18,674 nt of DNA from an uncultured Oscillospiraceae bacterium (GTDB taxonomy: Bacteria > Bacillota > Clostridia > Oscillospirales > Acutalibacteraceae), in contig UQUZ01000050.1 in assembly GCA_900544375.1 (NCBI GenBank), positions 1 to 18,674 of the forward strand, in the 5' to 3' direction. The notes under the pieces were generated by a model. That model was not told where the DNA came from, searched no databases, and worked only from the letters and a program-made list of their open reading frames with translations. Positions 6,397-12,611 of this stretch are shown piece by piece. A program made the position numbers and the translations under genes. Position 1 is the stretch's first letter. Each line of letters opens with the position of its first letter.

Positions 6397-6438
6397 CCAC
6401 AGGAGCCGCTGCAAATCATTTTGCAGCGGCTCCTGTGG
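6397..6438 (-). terminator. Strong hairpin terminator between convergent genes
   Basis: A perfect 19-bp stem (6397-6415 with 6420-6438) has a 4-nt loop. On the minus strand it is followed by CTATTTTTG, giving a short U-run for the repeat-protein transcript. On the plus strand there is no T-run, though it may still slow transcripts from the beta-lactamase-like gene. Confidence 0.75.
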
Positions 6439-6478
6439 TATTCTCTATGAGGTGAAACGGGGATGTTTGATGAAACGG

Positions 6479-7072
6479 TCAGCGAATGCCGGCCTTTTGC
6501 AATGCTTCCATTGCTTTCTGAATCCCATATTCCTTATATTCAGAAGCGGCTTCCTTGCCGTATTCTTTATATTCGGATGCAACTTCTTTGCCATATTCCT
6601 TGTTTTCGCTAGCTATTTCAGAGGCATAGTCCTTATATTCGGATGCGAGCTCCTTGCCGTATTCCTTGTTTTCACTGGCCACTTCAGAGGCATACTCTTT
6701 ATATTCCGATGCGAGCTCCTTGCCATACTCTTTGTATTCGGATGCGAGCTCCTTGCCGTATTCCTTCTTCTCGCTGGCAATCTCAGAGGCCTTCTCTTTG
6801 TGTTCCGTGGCAACCTCTTTGCCGTATTCTTTATATTCACTGGCAATCTCAGAGGCATATTCCTTGTACTGGCCGGCAATCTCCGCCCAGTCGCCCTTGC
6901 GCTCCGCCCGTTTTGCGGCACGCTCCGCTTTTTTTTGCTCGCGTGAGATTGTGGTTTGCGCCTGCACCGTCTCTTTGGCGTTCCGAGATAAGGCTTGTGT
7001 GCCGAAAGCCGCACCCGTAACGATTGTGCAGACAGCGGCAAACGCCATTACCCTTGTGATACTTTTTCTCAT
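6479..7072 (-). CDS. Secreted protein of ten 11-residue repeats
   Basis: The product has 197 residues. A Sec-type signal is likely (MRKSITR basic start, hydrophobic core about 8-22, possible cut after the AFGTQA region). A very basic segment follows (EQKKAERAAKRAERK, 45-59). Residues 69-178 are ten head-to-tail copies of an 11-residue unit, consensus [YN]KEY[AG][SK]E[ILV]ASE, with a partial eleventh copy (179-183). Two flavours mix: YASEIASE and YGKELASE. Eleven-residue spacing of Y1, Y4, A/G5 and I/L/V8 fits a hendecad, right-handed coiled coil; a LEA-like amphipathic helix is the alternative. No known family was recognised. AAAGGAG lies at 7085-7091, and two TetR-type palindromes lie upstream. 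A cell-wall or surface structural role is only a guess. Confidence 0.8.
   Translation of the reverse strand: MRKSITRVMAFAAVCTIVTGAAFGTQALSRNAKETVQAQTTISREQKKAERAAKRAERKGDWAEIAGQYKEYASEIASEYKEYGKEVATEHKEKASEIASEKKEYGKELASEYKEYGKELASEYKEYASEVASENKEYGKELASEYKDYASEIASENKEYGKEVASEYKEYGKEAASEYKEYGIQKAMEALQKAGIR
6524..6868 (-). repeat. 33-bp tandem repeat array inside the repeat-protein gene
   Basis: Ten full 33-bp units plus a partial unit encode the 11-residue repeats. Units are similar but not identical in DNA: silent and Tyr/Asn, Gly/Ala and Lys/Ser changes are spread through the array. This suggests selection on the protein rather than a fresh slippage array. Confidence 0.85.
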
Positions 7073-7186
7073 TTTAAAAATATTCTCCTTTCGTTTGATT
7101 GACTATATGATAGCCTTTTTCAAAAGGAAAATAAGTTCTGTAAAGAAAAAATATCGCAACTTATTATTAAAAATGATGAATTTAAG

Positions 7187-7204
7187 AAATAGACCAGTCG
7201 GTTT
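7187..7204. promoter_or_regulatory. TetR-type operator 1
   Basis: The 18-bp site AAATAGACCAGTCGGTTT is an imperfect palindrome with core GAC-NN-GTC and flanks AAAY/GTTT. The same pattern recurs at 7225-7242, centre to centre 38 bp away. Confidence 0.65.
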
Positions 7205-7224
7205 GTTTGTATATATTGTTCAAA

Positions 7225-7242
7225 AAACAGACTGGTCGGTTT
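7225..7242. promoter_or_regulatory. TetR-type operator 2
   Basis: The 18-bp site AAACAGACTGGTCGGTTT fits AAACNGACNNGTCNGTTT, a near-perfect palindrome. It ends 1 bp before the TetR stop codon. Together with operator 1 it brackets a TATATA (7210-7215) that could be the -10 of the minus-strand repeat-protein promoter. No convincing -35 was found. Confidence 0.68.
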
Positions 7243-7243
7243 C

Positions 7244-7906
7244 TTAGTTGCAAATGAATGGAGTTTCCTGCGGATGCGTCTCCCTGGGAAGCAGGCCATA
7301 GAGCATCAAATGAACCACGCGGTCAAAAAAGGCGAGGTTTGTCTCCATCTGCGCCGTCATATCCTGTTCTGGAATCCAGCCCACCGTACCAACCCGGAAG
7401 TGGCAATAATAGCTCGCAATATGAAAGATCTGGATCGCTTCCTGAAAATACGTATGGGGCAGCGCGGGCTGCACGTTGGCAAGGATTTGGTAGAGCACCC
7501 GCGAGGTTGCGTCCACAAAATGATCCATCATTTGATCTGTTCGTTCCTTTAAGTGTGCGGGAGAGGAGAGCGCTGCCACACGCATCATCAGCGCCTCATA
7601 TGGATGATTTTGAAAATGCTGCTGCCGCAGGCGAAAATACCGGTGGAAAGTTTGTTCAAGCGCTTCCTCCGGCTCGGCGCGAAAGAATTCCTGCACCTGC
7701 TGCAAATGGTCATAACAGGCCTGCACACAGGTTAGAAATAGCTCGTCCTTATCCTTATAATAATGAAAAAGCCGTCCTTTTGAAATTTGCCCCGCTTCAC
7801 AGATGCGGTTGACCGAAGCGTCCCCATAGCCATATTTCCCAAATTCCTTGATCGCTTCTGCCAAAATCAGTTCCTGGCTGACGTAACGCCGCTGCTCCTG
7901 TTTCAT
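7244..7906 (-). CDS. TetR/AcrR family transcriptional regulator
   Basis: The product is 220 residues, typical for TetR repressors. The N-terminal DNA-binding domain is clear: ILAEAIKEFGKYGYGDASV (about residues 14-32), then the recognition helix region ISKGRLFHYYKDKDELF (about 42-58). The C-terminal ligand domain is diverged, as usual, so the inducer cannot be named. GAGGAA (7915-7920) precedes the ATG. The gene lies 24 nt downstream of the membrane-protein gene, so the two form an operon. Two matching palindromes lie immediately after its stop and before the repeat-protein gene, which suggests that gene is its target. None were seen at the promoter in front of the membrane-protein gene. Confidence 0.9.
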   Translation of the reverse strand: MKQEQRRYVSQELILAEAIKEFGKYGYGDASVNRICEAGQISKGRLFHYYKDKDELFLTCVQACYDHLQQVQEFFRAEPEEALEQTFHRYFRLRQQHFQNHPYEALMMRVAALSSPAHLKERTDQMMDHFVDATSRVLYQILANVQPALPHTYFQEAIQIFHIASYYCHFRVGTVGWIPEQDMTAQMETNLAFFDRVVHLMLYGLLPRETHPQETPFICN

Positions 7907-7930
7907 ATCCGATGTTCCTCTTCCGTTTTA

Positions 7931-8656
7931 TTAAAATGAATTTCCCTGTCCTTCATTGCCGGCGCCCATATCCATCACAATCTGCACCCTGTTTTGAAAA
8001 TCGCTGACGTGACCTGTGTGCGGCGTAATGGTAAAAAGGCACTGGCGCTTCCGATCTGTTATTTCAAAGGGGCCTTGCTGTTGCTGCGTTTGGCCATTTT
8101 TCCAGACGAGCGTCGCAAGCGTTTCCAATGGGGGTGCGTCATAGATCCATTCCACCGTGTAGAAAAGCACTGTTTCTGCGCCGGTCAGCTTTGCCGCCTG
8201 TGTGACTGGAAGCGCATAGAGTGCGGATAAGAAGGTGCTCAAATCGAAATCCTGTGCATACACAGGCAGTTCGGCATCATTTTTCGGCAGCTTTTCCGTT
8301 TGATTGCGGTAGAGATATAGCCCTGGCTTGCGAAGCAGAAGGGTAGCTGTTTGCACATTTTCTCCGGAAATGCCATGCAGGTCAAATTGGAGCGGACGCA
8401 CAAGCTTCCCTGCCTCGTCTATGTCAAATGTAACCTTCCCGGAGGGCGTAACCCGCAAATTTTCTGGCTCTAATCGCATCTTGGAGGCCGCTGTCTGCAC
8501 AATCTGCTGGGCATTGAGGTCAGAGAGCGAGTGCACCTCGATATGGGCGTAAGGCCGTTGATTGAGGTAAACCAAAAATAGAAAAACGGCGGCCATCATA
8601 ACAACCGTTAAGATGATTGTGCGCTTGCTTCGCTTATTTTTCTTTGTTTGCTCCAT
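7931..8656 (-). CDS. Membrane-anchored protein of unknown function
   Basis: The product has 241 residues. A strongly basic N-terminus (KKNKRSKR) is followed by one transmembrane helix (about residues 13-30), then about 205 residues expected outside the membrane. The outer part is predicted mixed alpha/beta, with a QTQQQQ stretch near residue 190 and no catalytic motif or cysteine cluster I recognise. No lipobox is present, so it is anchored by an uncleaved helix. AAGAGGTG (8662-8669) precedes the ATG. It is the first gene of a minus-strand operon with tetR, under the promoter at 8775-8803. It could be a sensor or a partner of the secreted repeat protein, but nothing in the sequence shows this. 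Confidence 0.72.
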   Translation of the reverse strand: MEQTKKNKRSKRTIILTVVMMAAVFLFLVYLNQRPYAHIEVHSLSDLNAQQIVQTAASKMRLEPENLRVTPSGKVTFDIDEAGKLVRPLQFDLHGISGENVQTATLLLRKPGLYLYRNQTEKLPKNDAELPVYAQDFDLSTFLSALYALPVTQAAKLTGAETVLFYTVEWIYDAPPLETLATLVWKNGQTQQQQGPFEITDRKRQCLFTITPHTGHVSDFQNRVQIVMDMGAGNEGQGNSF

Positions 8657-8721
8657 GTGGCACCTCTTCCGTGTTATTTTGGTTATGCTAATGCTGTATT
8701 CCTGCGTTACTGGAAAACGTG

Positions 8722-8782
8722 GCTATGGTCTTTTGCCCATTCTATTTCCTTGTTCAATGGCGCTTTCCTTAGTTACCATAGC
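8722..8782. other. Inverted repeat spanning the -10 box and leader
   Basis: GCTATGGT (8722-8729) and ACCATAGC (8775-8782) are perfect complements. A second pair lies inside them: GCCCATT (with one bulged C) at about 8735-8741 and AATGGC at about 8757-8762. In the minus-strand leader RNA only the inner pair would be fully transcribed. Confidence 0.4.
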
Positions 8783-8803
8783 ATGCCGGCGGGCGGATGT
8801 CAA
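8775..8803 (-). promoter_or_regulatory. Sigma-A promoter of the membrane-protein/tetR operon
   Basis: On the minus strand a perfect -35 TTGACA (8798-8803) is followed by a 17-bp spacer and an extended -10 TGC-TATGGT (8775-8780). It implies a 5' leader of about 110 nt before the start at 8656. The -10 is part of an 8-bp inverted repeat (see 8722-8782). Confidence 0.72.
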
Positions 8804-8870
8804 TATCAACTCGGGTGCTGAAATAGCCGTTCTGGAGCGCTATTTTGTTGATGCTGCCGGCGCTTTTTTT
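8785..8870 (+). other. Nested inverted repeats ending in T7: possible structured RNA or terminator
   Basis: Three nested complementary pairs are present: GCCGGC (8785-8790/8856-8861), ATCAAC/GTTGAT (8805-8810/8847-8852) and AAATAGC/GCTATTT (8821-8827/8839-8845). Seven Ts follow at 8864-8870. On the plus strand this looks like an RNA with an intrinsic terminator, yet no plus-strand gene ends here. It overlaps the -35 of the minus-strand promoter, so it may instead be operator DNA. The rest of the 8657-9086 gap holds only the two promoters. Confidence 0.4.
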
Positions 8871-8997
8871 CATGCTCGCATGATGCAGAATTGTTTATAA
8901 AAAGAAAAAAGAATGCGCTCCATGCTGTAATGTTTCGCAAAAAACGGCGCCTATGTTGCAAAAATTTTCACAAACCGCTCCTTTCCGCATCCTGCAC

Positions 8998-9026
8998 TTG
9001 CCTTCCTTTTCCTGGAACGGTATAAT
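8998..9026 (+). promoter_or_regulatory. Sigma-A promoter of the HAD phosphatase gene
   Basis: The -35 TTGCCT (8998-9003), a 17-bp spacer and a perfect -10 TATAAT (9021-9026) lie 61 bp before the ATG at 9087. Confidence 0.8.
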
Positions 9027-9086
9027 CATAATCACACAGAGTAATCGCACTGCGGTGTGAGCAAGGGGTTATGGGGGGATTTTAAA

Positions 9087-9923
9087 ATGTTGGATATGGA
9101 GGCTGCGATCGACCGCATCCGCGCCAAGGAGGGCTTCCTCTGCGATATGGATGGCGTGATCTATCATGGTAATCGCCTGCTTGACGGGGCGAAGGAGTTT
9201 GTGGAATGGCTGTATCGGGAGAATAAGCGCTTTTTGTTTTTGACAAATTCCAGCGAGCGTTCTCCGCGGGAGCTTCGGCAGAAGCTGCAACGCATGGGGA
9301 TGGATATCAGCGAGGAGCATTTTTATACCAGTGCGCTGGCTACCGCGAAATTTCTGCACGGCCAGCAGCCGGGCTGCACAGCCTACGTGATCGGCGAACC
9401 GGGTCTGGTCAACGCCCTGTATGAGGCGGGAATCACGATGAACGACGTGAATCCTGATTACGTCGTCGTAGGGGAAACTCATAATTATAATTATGATTCC
9501 ATTCTCAGCGCCGTTAAATTTGTGAGGGGCGGCGCAAAGCTGATCGGCACCAATCCGGATATGACAGGCCCGAGCGAGGCGGGCATCATTCCGGCCTGCC
9601 GCGCTTTTATCGCGCCAATTGAGCTTGCGGCGGGCTGCACGGCCTATTTTGTCGGCAAGCCCAATCCTTTGATGATGCGCACAGGAATCAAGCTCCTCGG
9701 CGTGCACAGTGCCAATGCAGCCATGATTGGCGACAGGATGGATACCGATATCGTCGCGGGGATGGAAACCGGCATGGATACCGTGCTTGTTCTCTCCGGC
9801 GTTTCCAGCGAGCGCACGGCGCAAAGTTTTCCCTACCACCCGAGCTTTATTCTCAACGGCGTGGGCAATATCGCCATGGGGAAGGATTTTTGCGTGACCA
9901 ACGGCCGTGAGGGAACGCGGTGA
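9087..9923 (+). CDS. HAD-IIA family phosphatase (NagD-like)
   Basis: The product is a 278-residue cytoplasmic sugar-phosphate/nucleotide phosphatase of the HAD superfamily, subclass IIA. Motif I is CDMDGVIYHG (nucleophile D20, D22), motif II is LTNSS (52-56), motif III Lys is in GKPNP, and motif IV is IGDRMDTDIVAG. The C2-type cap between motifs II and III (TSALATAKFL to GEPGL region) matches the NagD group. Substrate is not readable from sequence. ATG 9087 is preceded by GGGGGGA (9073-9079). An in-frame GTG at 9057 lacks a ribosome binding site and was rejected. It is a single-gene unit: own promoter, and a terminator follows. Confidence 0.9.
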   Translation: MLDMEAAIDRIRAKEGFLCDMDGVIYHGNRLLDGAKEFVEWLYRENKRFLFLTNSSERSPRELRQKLQRMGMDISEEHFYTSALATAKFLHGQQPGCTAYVIGEPGLVNALYEAGITMNDVNPDYVVVGETHNYNYDSILSAVKFVRGGAKLIGTNPDMTGPSEAGIIPACRAFIAPIELAAGCTAYFVGKPNPLMMRTGIKLLGVHSANAAMIGDRMDTDIVAGMETGMDTVLVLSGVSSERTAQSFPYHPSFILNGVGNIAMGKDFCVTNGREGTR

Positions 9924-10009
9924 GCCTTCCTTCGCGCTTGATAGCCCAGCACACATTCCGCGGCCGGGCGGCATCCGTGCTCATCAACAAATGGAGTGTG
10001 AGGAAAGCG

Positions 10010-10033
10010 GGCAGCGCCGGCTGCCGTTTTTTT
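10010..10033 (+). terminator. Rho-independent terminator after the HAD gene
   Basis: The 6-bp GC stem GGCAGC (10010-10015)/GCTGCC (10020-10025) with loop GCCG is followed by G and seven Ts. The HAD gene and the next gene are thus separately transcribed. Confidence 0.75.
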
Positions 10034-10060
10034 CGCTCATGAGAAGGAGTTTTTCCGTTT

Positions 10061-11365
10061 ATGTGGTATAATACCAGTGTTTTTTATCAGATTTATCCGC
10101 TGGGCTTCTGCGGCGCGCCGCGTGAAAACGACGGCATTCTCGCGCCGCGGATTCAGAAGGTTTCTGCCTGGGCGAATTATCTCGTTTCGCTCGGCGTGGG
10201 GGCGGTCTATTTTTCACCCGTTTTTTCCTCCGACCGGCATGGGTATGACACCCGCAATTATGGGGAAATTGATTGCCGCCTGGGGACGAATGCGGATTTC
10301 GCAGCGGTGTGTGATGACTTGCATGCGCATGGGATCCGTGTGGTGCTCGACGGCGTTTTCAACCATGTGGGGCGCGGGTTCTGGGCTTTTCAGGACGTGC
10401 TGGCAAATCGGGAGCAGTCGCCCTATCGGGATTGGTTTTATATTGACTTTGGCCGGGATAACGGCTATGGTGACGGCCTGTGGTATGAGGGCTGGGAGGG
10501 GCATTTTGAGCTCGTCAAGCTGAATCTGCGCAATCCGGCCGTGGTGGAGCACCTTTTCTATAATATTCGGGAGTGGGTCAACCAATTCGGGATCGACGGC
10601 CTGCGCTTGGACGTCGCCTATTGTTTAGACCGCGATTTTCTCAGGCGTCTGCGCACGTTTTGCGATGCGCTGAAACCGGAATTCCTCCTGCTGGGGGAAG
10701 CGTTGTTTGGGGATTATAATCAGCTTGTCAATCATGAAATGCTCCATAGCTGCACGAATTACGAATGCTATAAAGGCATTTATTCCAGCTTAAACGAGCT
10801 GAATTTTTTTGAAATTTCCTATTCGCTGAACCGGCAGTTCGGCCCGGAAAATTGGGCGCTTTATCAGGAGAAGCATCTTCTCAGTTTTATCGATAACCAT
10901 GATGTCTCCCGCATCGCCTCCATTTTGAAGGAGAAGCGTCACCTGCCGCTTGCTTTTGCGCTGCTGTTTGGCATGCCGGGAATTCCCTGCCTCTATTATG
11001 GAAGCGAGTGGGGCGCGCAGGGGGAGAAGCAGGCGGGGGATGACGCATTGCGCCCCTGCTTTGACGCGCCGGAGCCGAACGAATTAACCGATTGGGTGAA
11101 AGCGCTTTCCCACCTGCGCACGCAGAGCCGGGCTCTGTGTGAAGGCGGTTATCGAAATGTGCACGTCACCAACCGACAGCTTGTTTTCGAGCGGGCTGTG
11201 CCGGGCGAGCGGGTGCTGGCGGCCCTCAATGCAGAGGGCGCGCCCTATACTGCTCCCATAGGCGCAGGGGATGCGCTCGACCTTCTTTCAGGGGAAACAG
11301 TGAATCTTTCCGCCGGGCTTGCGCTAGGGCCTTATGAAGCCCGCTTTTTGCGGGTTTCCGAATGA
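10061..11365 (+). CDS. GH13 alpha-amylase family glycosyl hydrolase
   Basis: The product is 434 residues with the full (beta/alpha)8 GH13 signature. Region I is DGVFNH (97-102), region II is GLRLDVA with nucleophile D184, region III is LGEALF with acid/base E213, and region IV is FIDNHD with D281. There is no signal peptide, so it acts in the cytoplasm, probably on imported maltodextrins (cyclomaltodextrinase/neopullulanase or maltodextrin glucosidase type). It lacks the extra N-terminal domain of many cyclomaltodextrinases. AAGGAG (10044-10049) lies 11 nt before ATG. It is 30 nt upstream of dtd and probably starts the transcript that runs to the nucleoside kinase. A TATAAT at 10067-10072 lies inside the coding start and is not a promoter. 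Confidence 0.9.
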   Translation: MWYNTSVFYQIYPLGFCGAPRENDGILAPRIQKVSAWANYLVSLGVGAVYFSPVFSSDRHGYDTRNYGEIDCRLGTNADFAAVCDDLHAHGIRVVLDGVFNHVGRGFWAFQDVLANREQSPYRDWFYIDFGRDNGYGDGLWYEGWEGHFELVKLNLRNPAVVEHLFYNIREWVNQFGIDGLRLDVAYCLDRDFLRRLRTFCDALKPEFLLLGEALFGDYNQLVNHEMLHSCTNYECYKGIYSSLNELNFFEISYSLNRQFGPENWALYQEKHLLSFIDNHDVSRIASILKEKRHLPLAFALLFGMPGIPCLYYGSEWGAQGEKQAGDDALRPCFDAPEPNELTDWVKALSHLRTQSRALCEGGYRNVHVTNRQLVFERAVPGERVLAALNAEGAPYTAPIGAGDALDLLSGETVNLSAGLALGPYEARFLRVSE

Positions 11366-11395
11366 AAAGCGATAGAGAACAAAGGGGGAATCAAA

Positions 11396-11854
11396 ATGCG
11401 TGCTTTGCTACAGCGGGTTTCTCATGCGAGCGTCTCCGTAGAGGGCGAAACGGTTGGAAAAACGGGTGAGGGATTTCTTATCCTGCTCGGCGTGATGCAG
11501 GGGGATACCGAGGCGCAGGCGATTCTGCTCGCAGAAAAAACCGCCCTGCTGCGCGTGTTTGAGGATGAGGCGGGTAAGATGAACCGTTCTCTGCTCGATA
11601 TCGGGGGAGAGGCGCTGGTGGTATCGCAGTTTACCCTCTGTGCCGATACACGCAAGGGCCGCCGCCCTTCTTTTACGCATTCCGCCCCGCCGCAGGAGGC
11701 AAAGCGTCTATATGAAGCTTATGTGCAGGCGCTGCGCGGGCTCGGCGTTGCGCGCGTGGAAACGGGCGTGTTCGCCGCCCATATGGAGGTGTCTCTCCTC
11801 AACCACGGTCCGGTGACGATCCTGCTGGATACAGAGGAGTGGGCCCGAAGCTGA
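11396..11854 (+). CDS. dtd: D-aminoacyl-tRNA deacylase
   Basis: The product is 152 residues, standard length. It hydrolyses D-aminoacyl-tRNA (D-Tyr-tRNA and others, also Gly-tRNA(Ala)), recycling mischarged tRNA in the cytoplasm. The N-terminal MRALLQRVSHASVSV is diagnostic. The active-site motifs SQFTL (77-81) and NHGPVT (136-141), with the Gly-cisPro pair G138-P139, are intact. AAGGGGG precedes the ATG. It is followed at 56 nt by an MBL-fold gene and then hemZ, an order seen in Clostridia, where relA often precedes dtd; here a GH13 gene takes that place. Confidence 0.96.
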   Translation: MRALLQRVSHASVSVEGETVGKTGEGFLILLGVMQGDTEAQAILLAEKTALLRVFEDEAGKMNRSLLDIGGEALVVSQFTLCADTRKGRRPSFTHSAPPQEAKRLYEAYVQALRGLGVARVETGVFAAHMEVSLLNHGPVTILLDTEEWARS

Positions 11855-11910
11855 GCGGTATGCGCAGGCGAAAGCTCAAGTAAATTAGTGCAAAGGAATG
11901 GAATCAAAGA

Positions 11911-12567
11911 ATGAAAATTGAGCGCTTTTCCATGGGGCCGATGGCGGCCAATTGTTATATCCTGCTTGATGAAGCGAGCGGGGAAGCGGCGGTGATCGAT
12001 CCGGGCGCGTGCGAGCAGCCGCTGATTGATTATCTGCAAAGTGATATGATCAAAAAAGTTCGTTATATTCTGCTCACGCATGGGCACTACGATCATCTAA
12101 TGGGTGCAGCGCAGGTAAAAGCGCTGACCGGCGCACTGATATATATCCACGGGGAAGACGCTGCCTGCCTAACGGATGAGCACGAGAGCCTTGCAGATAC
12201 GCACCTGCCTGGGCAGCAGGCATATGTTGCGCCGGATGGTTTCCTGGAGGAGGGGATGGAGCTGCCGTTGGGCGGGCTTTCCATCCATGTGCTGCACACG
12301 CCCGGCCATTCGCGCGGAGGTGTGTGCTTTGTGGTAGACGGCGTGATTTTTTCAGGCGACACGCTTTTCTGCCACACCTGTGGGCGCACCGATCTGCCGG
12401 GCGGCGACTATGCGACGCTCATGCATTCCCTGGAGCGGTTGGCGCGCTTAAAGGGCGATTATCAGGTATACCCTGGCCACAACCGGCAGACAACGCTTGC
12501 ACATGAGCGTACGCATAACCGTTACCTGCGCAAGCGCAAGCTGGATCAGAGCCTTTTTGAGTTTTAA
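11911..12567 (+). CDS. MBL-fold metallohydrolase (glyoxalase II-like)
   Basis: The product has 218 residues and an intact metal-binding set: THGHYDH (H57, H59, D61, H62), HTPGH (H133), SGD (D150) and YPGH (H190). This is the glyoxalase II/persulfide-dioxygenase-like branch of the metallo-beta-lactamase fold. The substrate is unknown; hydroxyacylglutathione itself is unlikely in an anaerobe without glutathione. It is cytoplasmic. The ribosome binding site is weak (AAGGA about 13 nt upstream), hinting at translation coupled to transcription from upstream. It sits between dtd and hemZ. Confidence 0.9.
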   Translation: MKIERFSMGPMAANCYILLDEASGEAAVIDPGACEQPLIDYLQSDMIKKVRYILLTHGHYDHLMGAAQVKALTGALIYIHGEDAACLTDEHESLADTHLPGQQAYVAPDGFLEEGMELPLGGLSIHVLHTPGHSRGGVCFVVDGVIFSGDTLFCHTCGRTDLPGGDYATLMHSLERLARLKGDYQVYPGHNRQTTLAHERTHNRYLRKRKLDQSLFEF

Positions 12568-12611
12568 CCATTGAACGAACTGGCGCAGGCGAGAGGAGAG
12601 AGGCGAACAGG

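Noticed and set aside
6524..6868. Tandem repeats as a CRISPR array
   Set aside because: Repeats are contiguous 33-bp units in frame with no spacers; they encode an 11-residue protein repeat.
6643..7247. Plus-strand open frames opposite the repeat-protein gene
   Set aside because: Long only because the 33-bp repeats keep other frames open; no ribosome binding site, no plausible protein.
8046..8058. GCTTCCGATCT resembling an adapter end
   Set aside because: Lies in frame within an otherwise continuous minus-strand gene; about 11 bases, likely chance.
8613..8900. Plus-strand 95-codon frame across the promoter gap
   Set aside because: Overlaps the start of a better-supported minus-strand gene and its promoter; no Shine-Dalgarno; no recognisable domain.
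9069..9974. 301-codon minus-strand frame opposite the HAD gene
   Set aside because: Shadow of a GC-rich gene; the plus-strand frame has all four HAD motifs, a promoter and a terminator.
10067..10072. TATAAT at the start of the GH13 gene
   Set aside because: Falls inside the first codons of a well-supported gene and has no -35.
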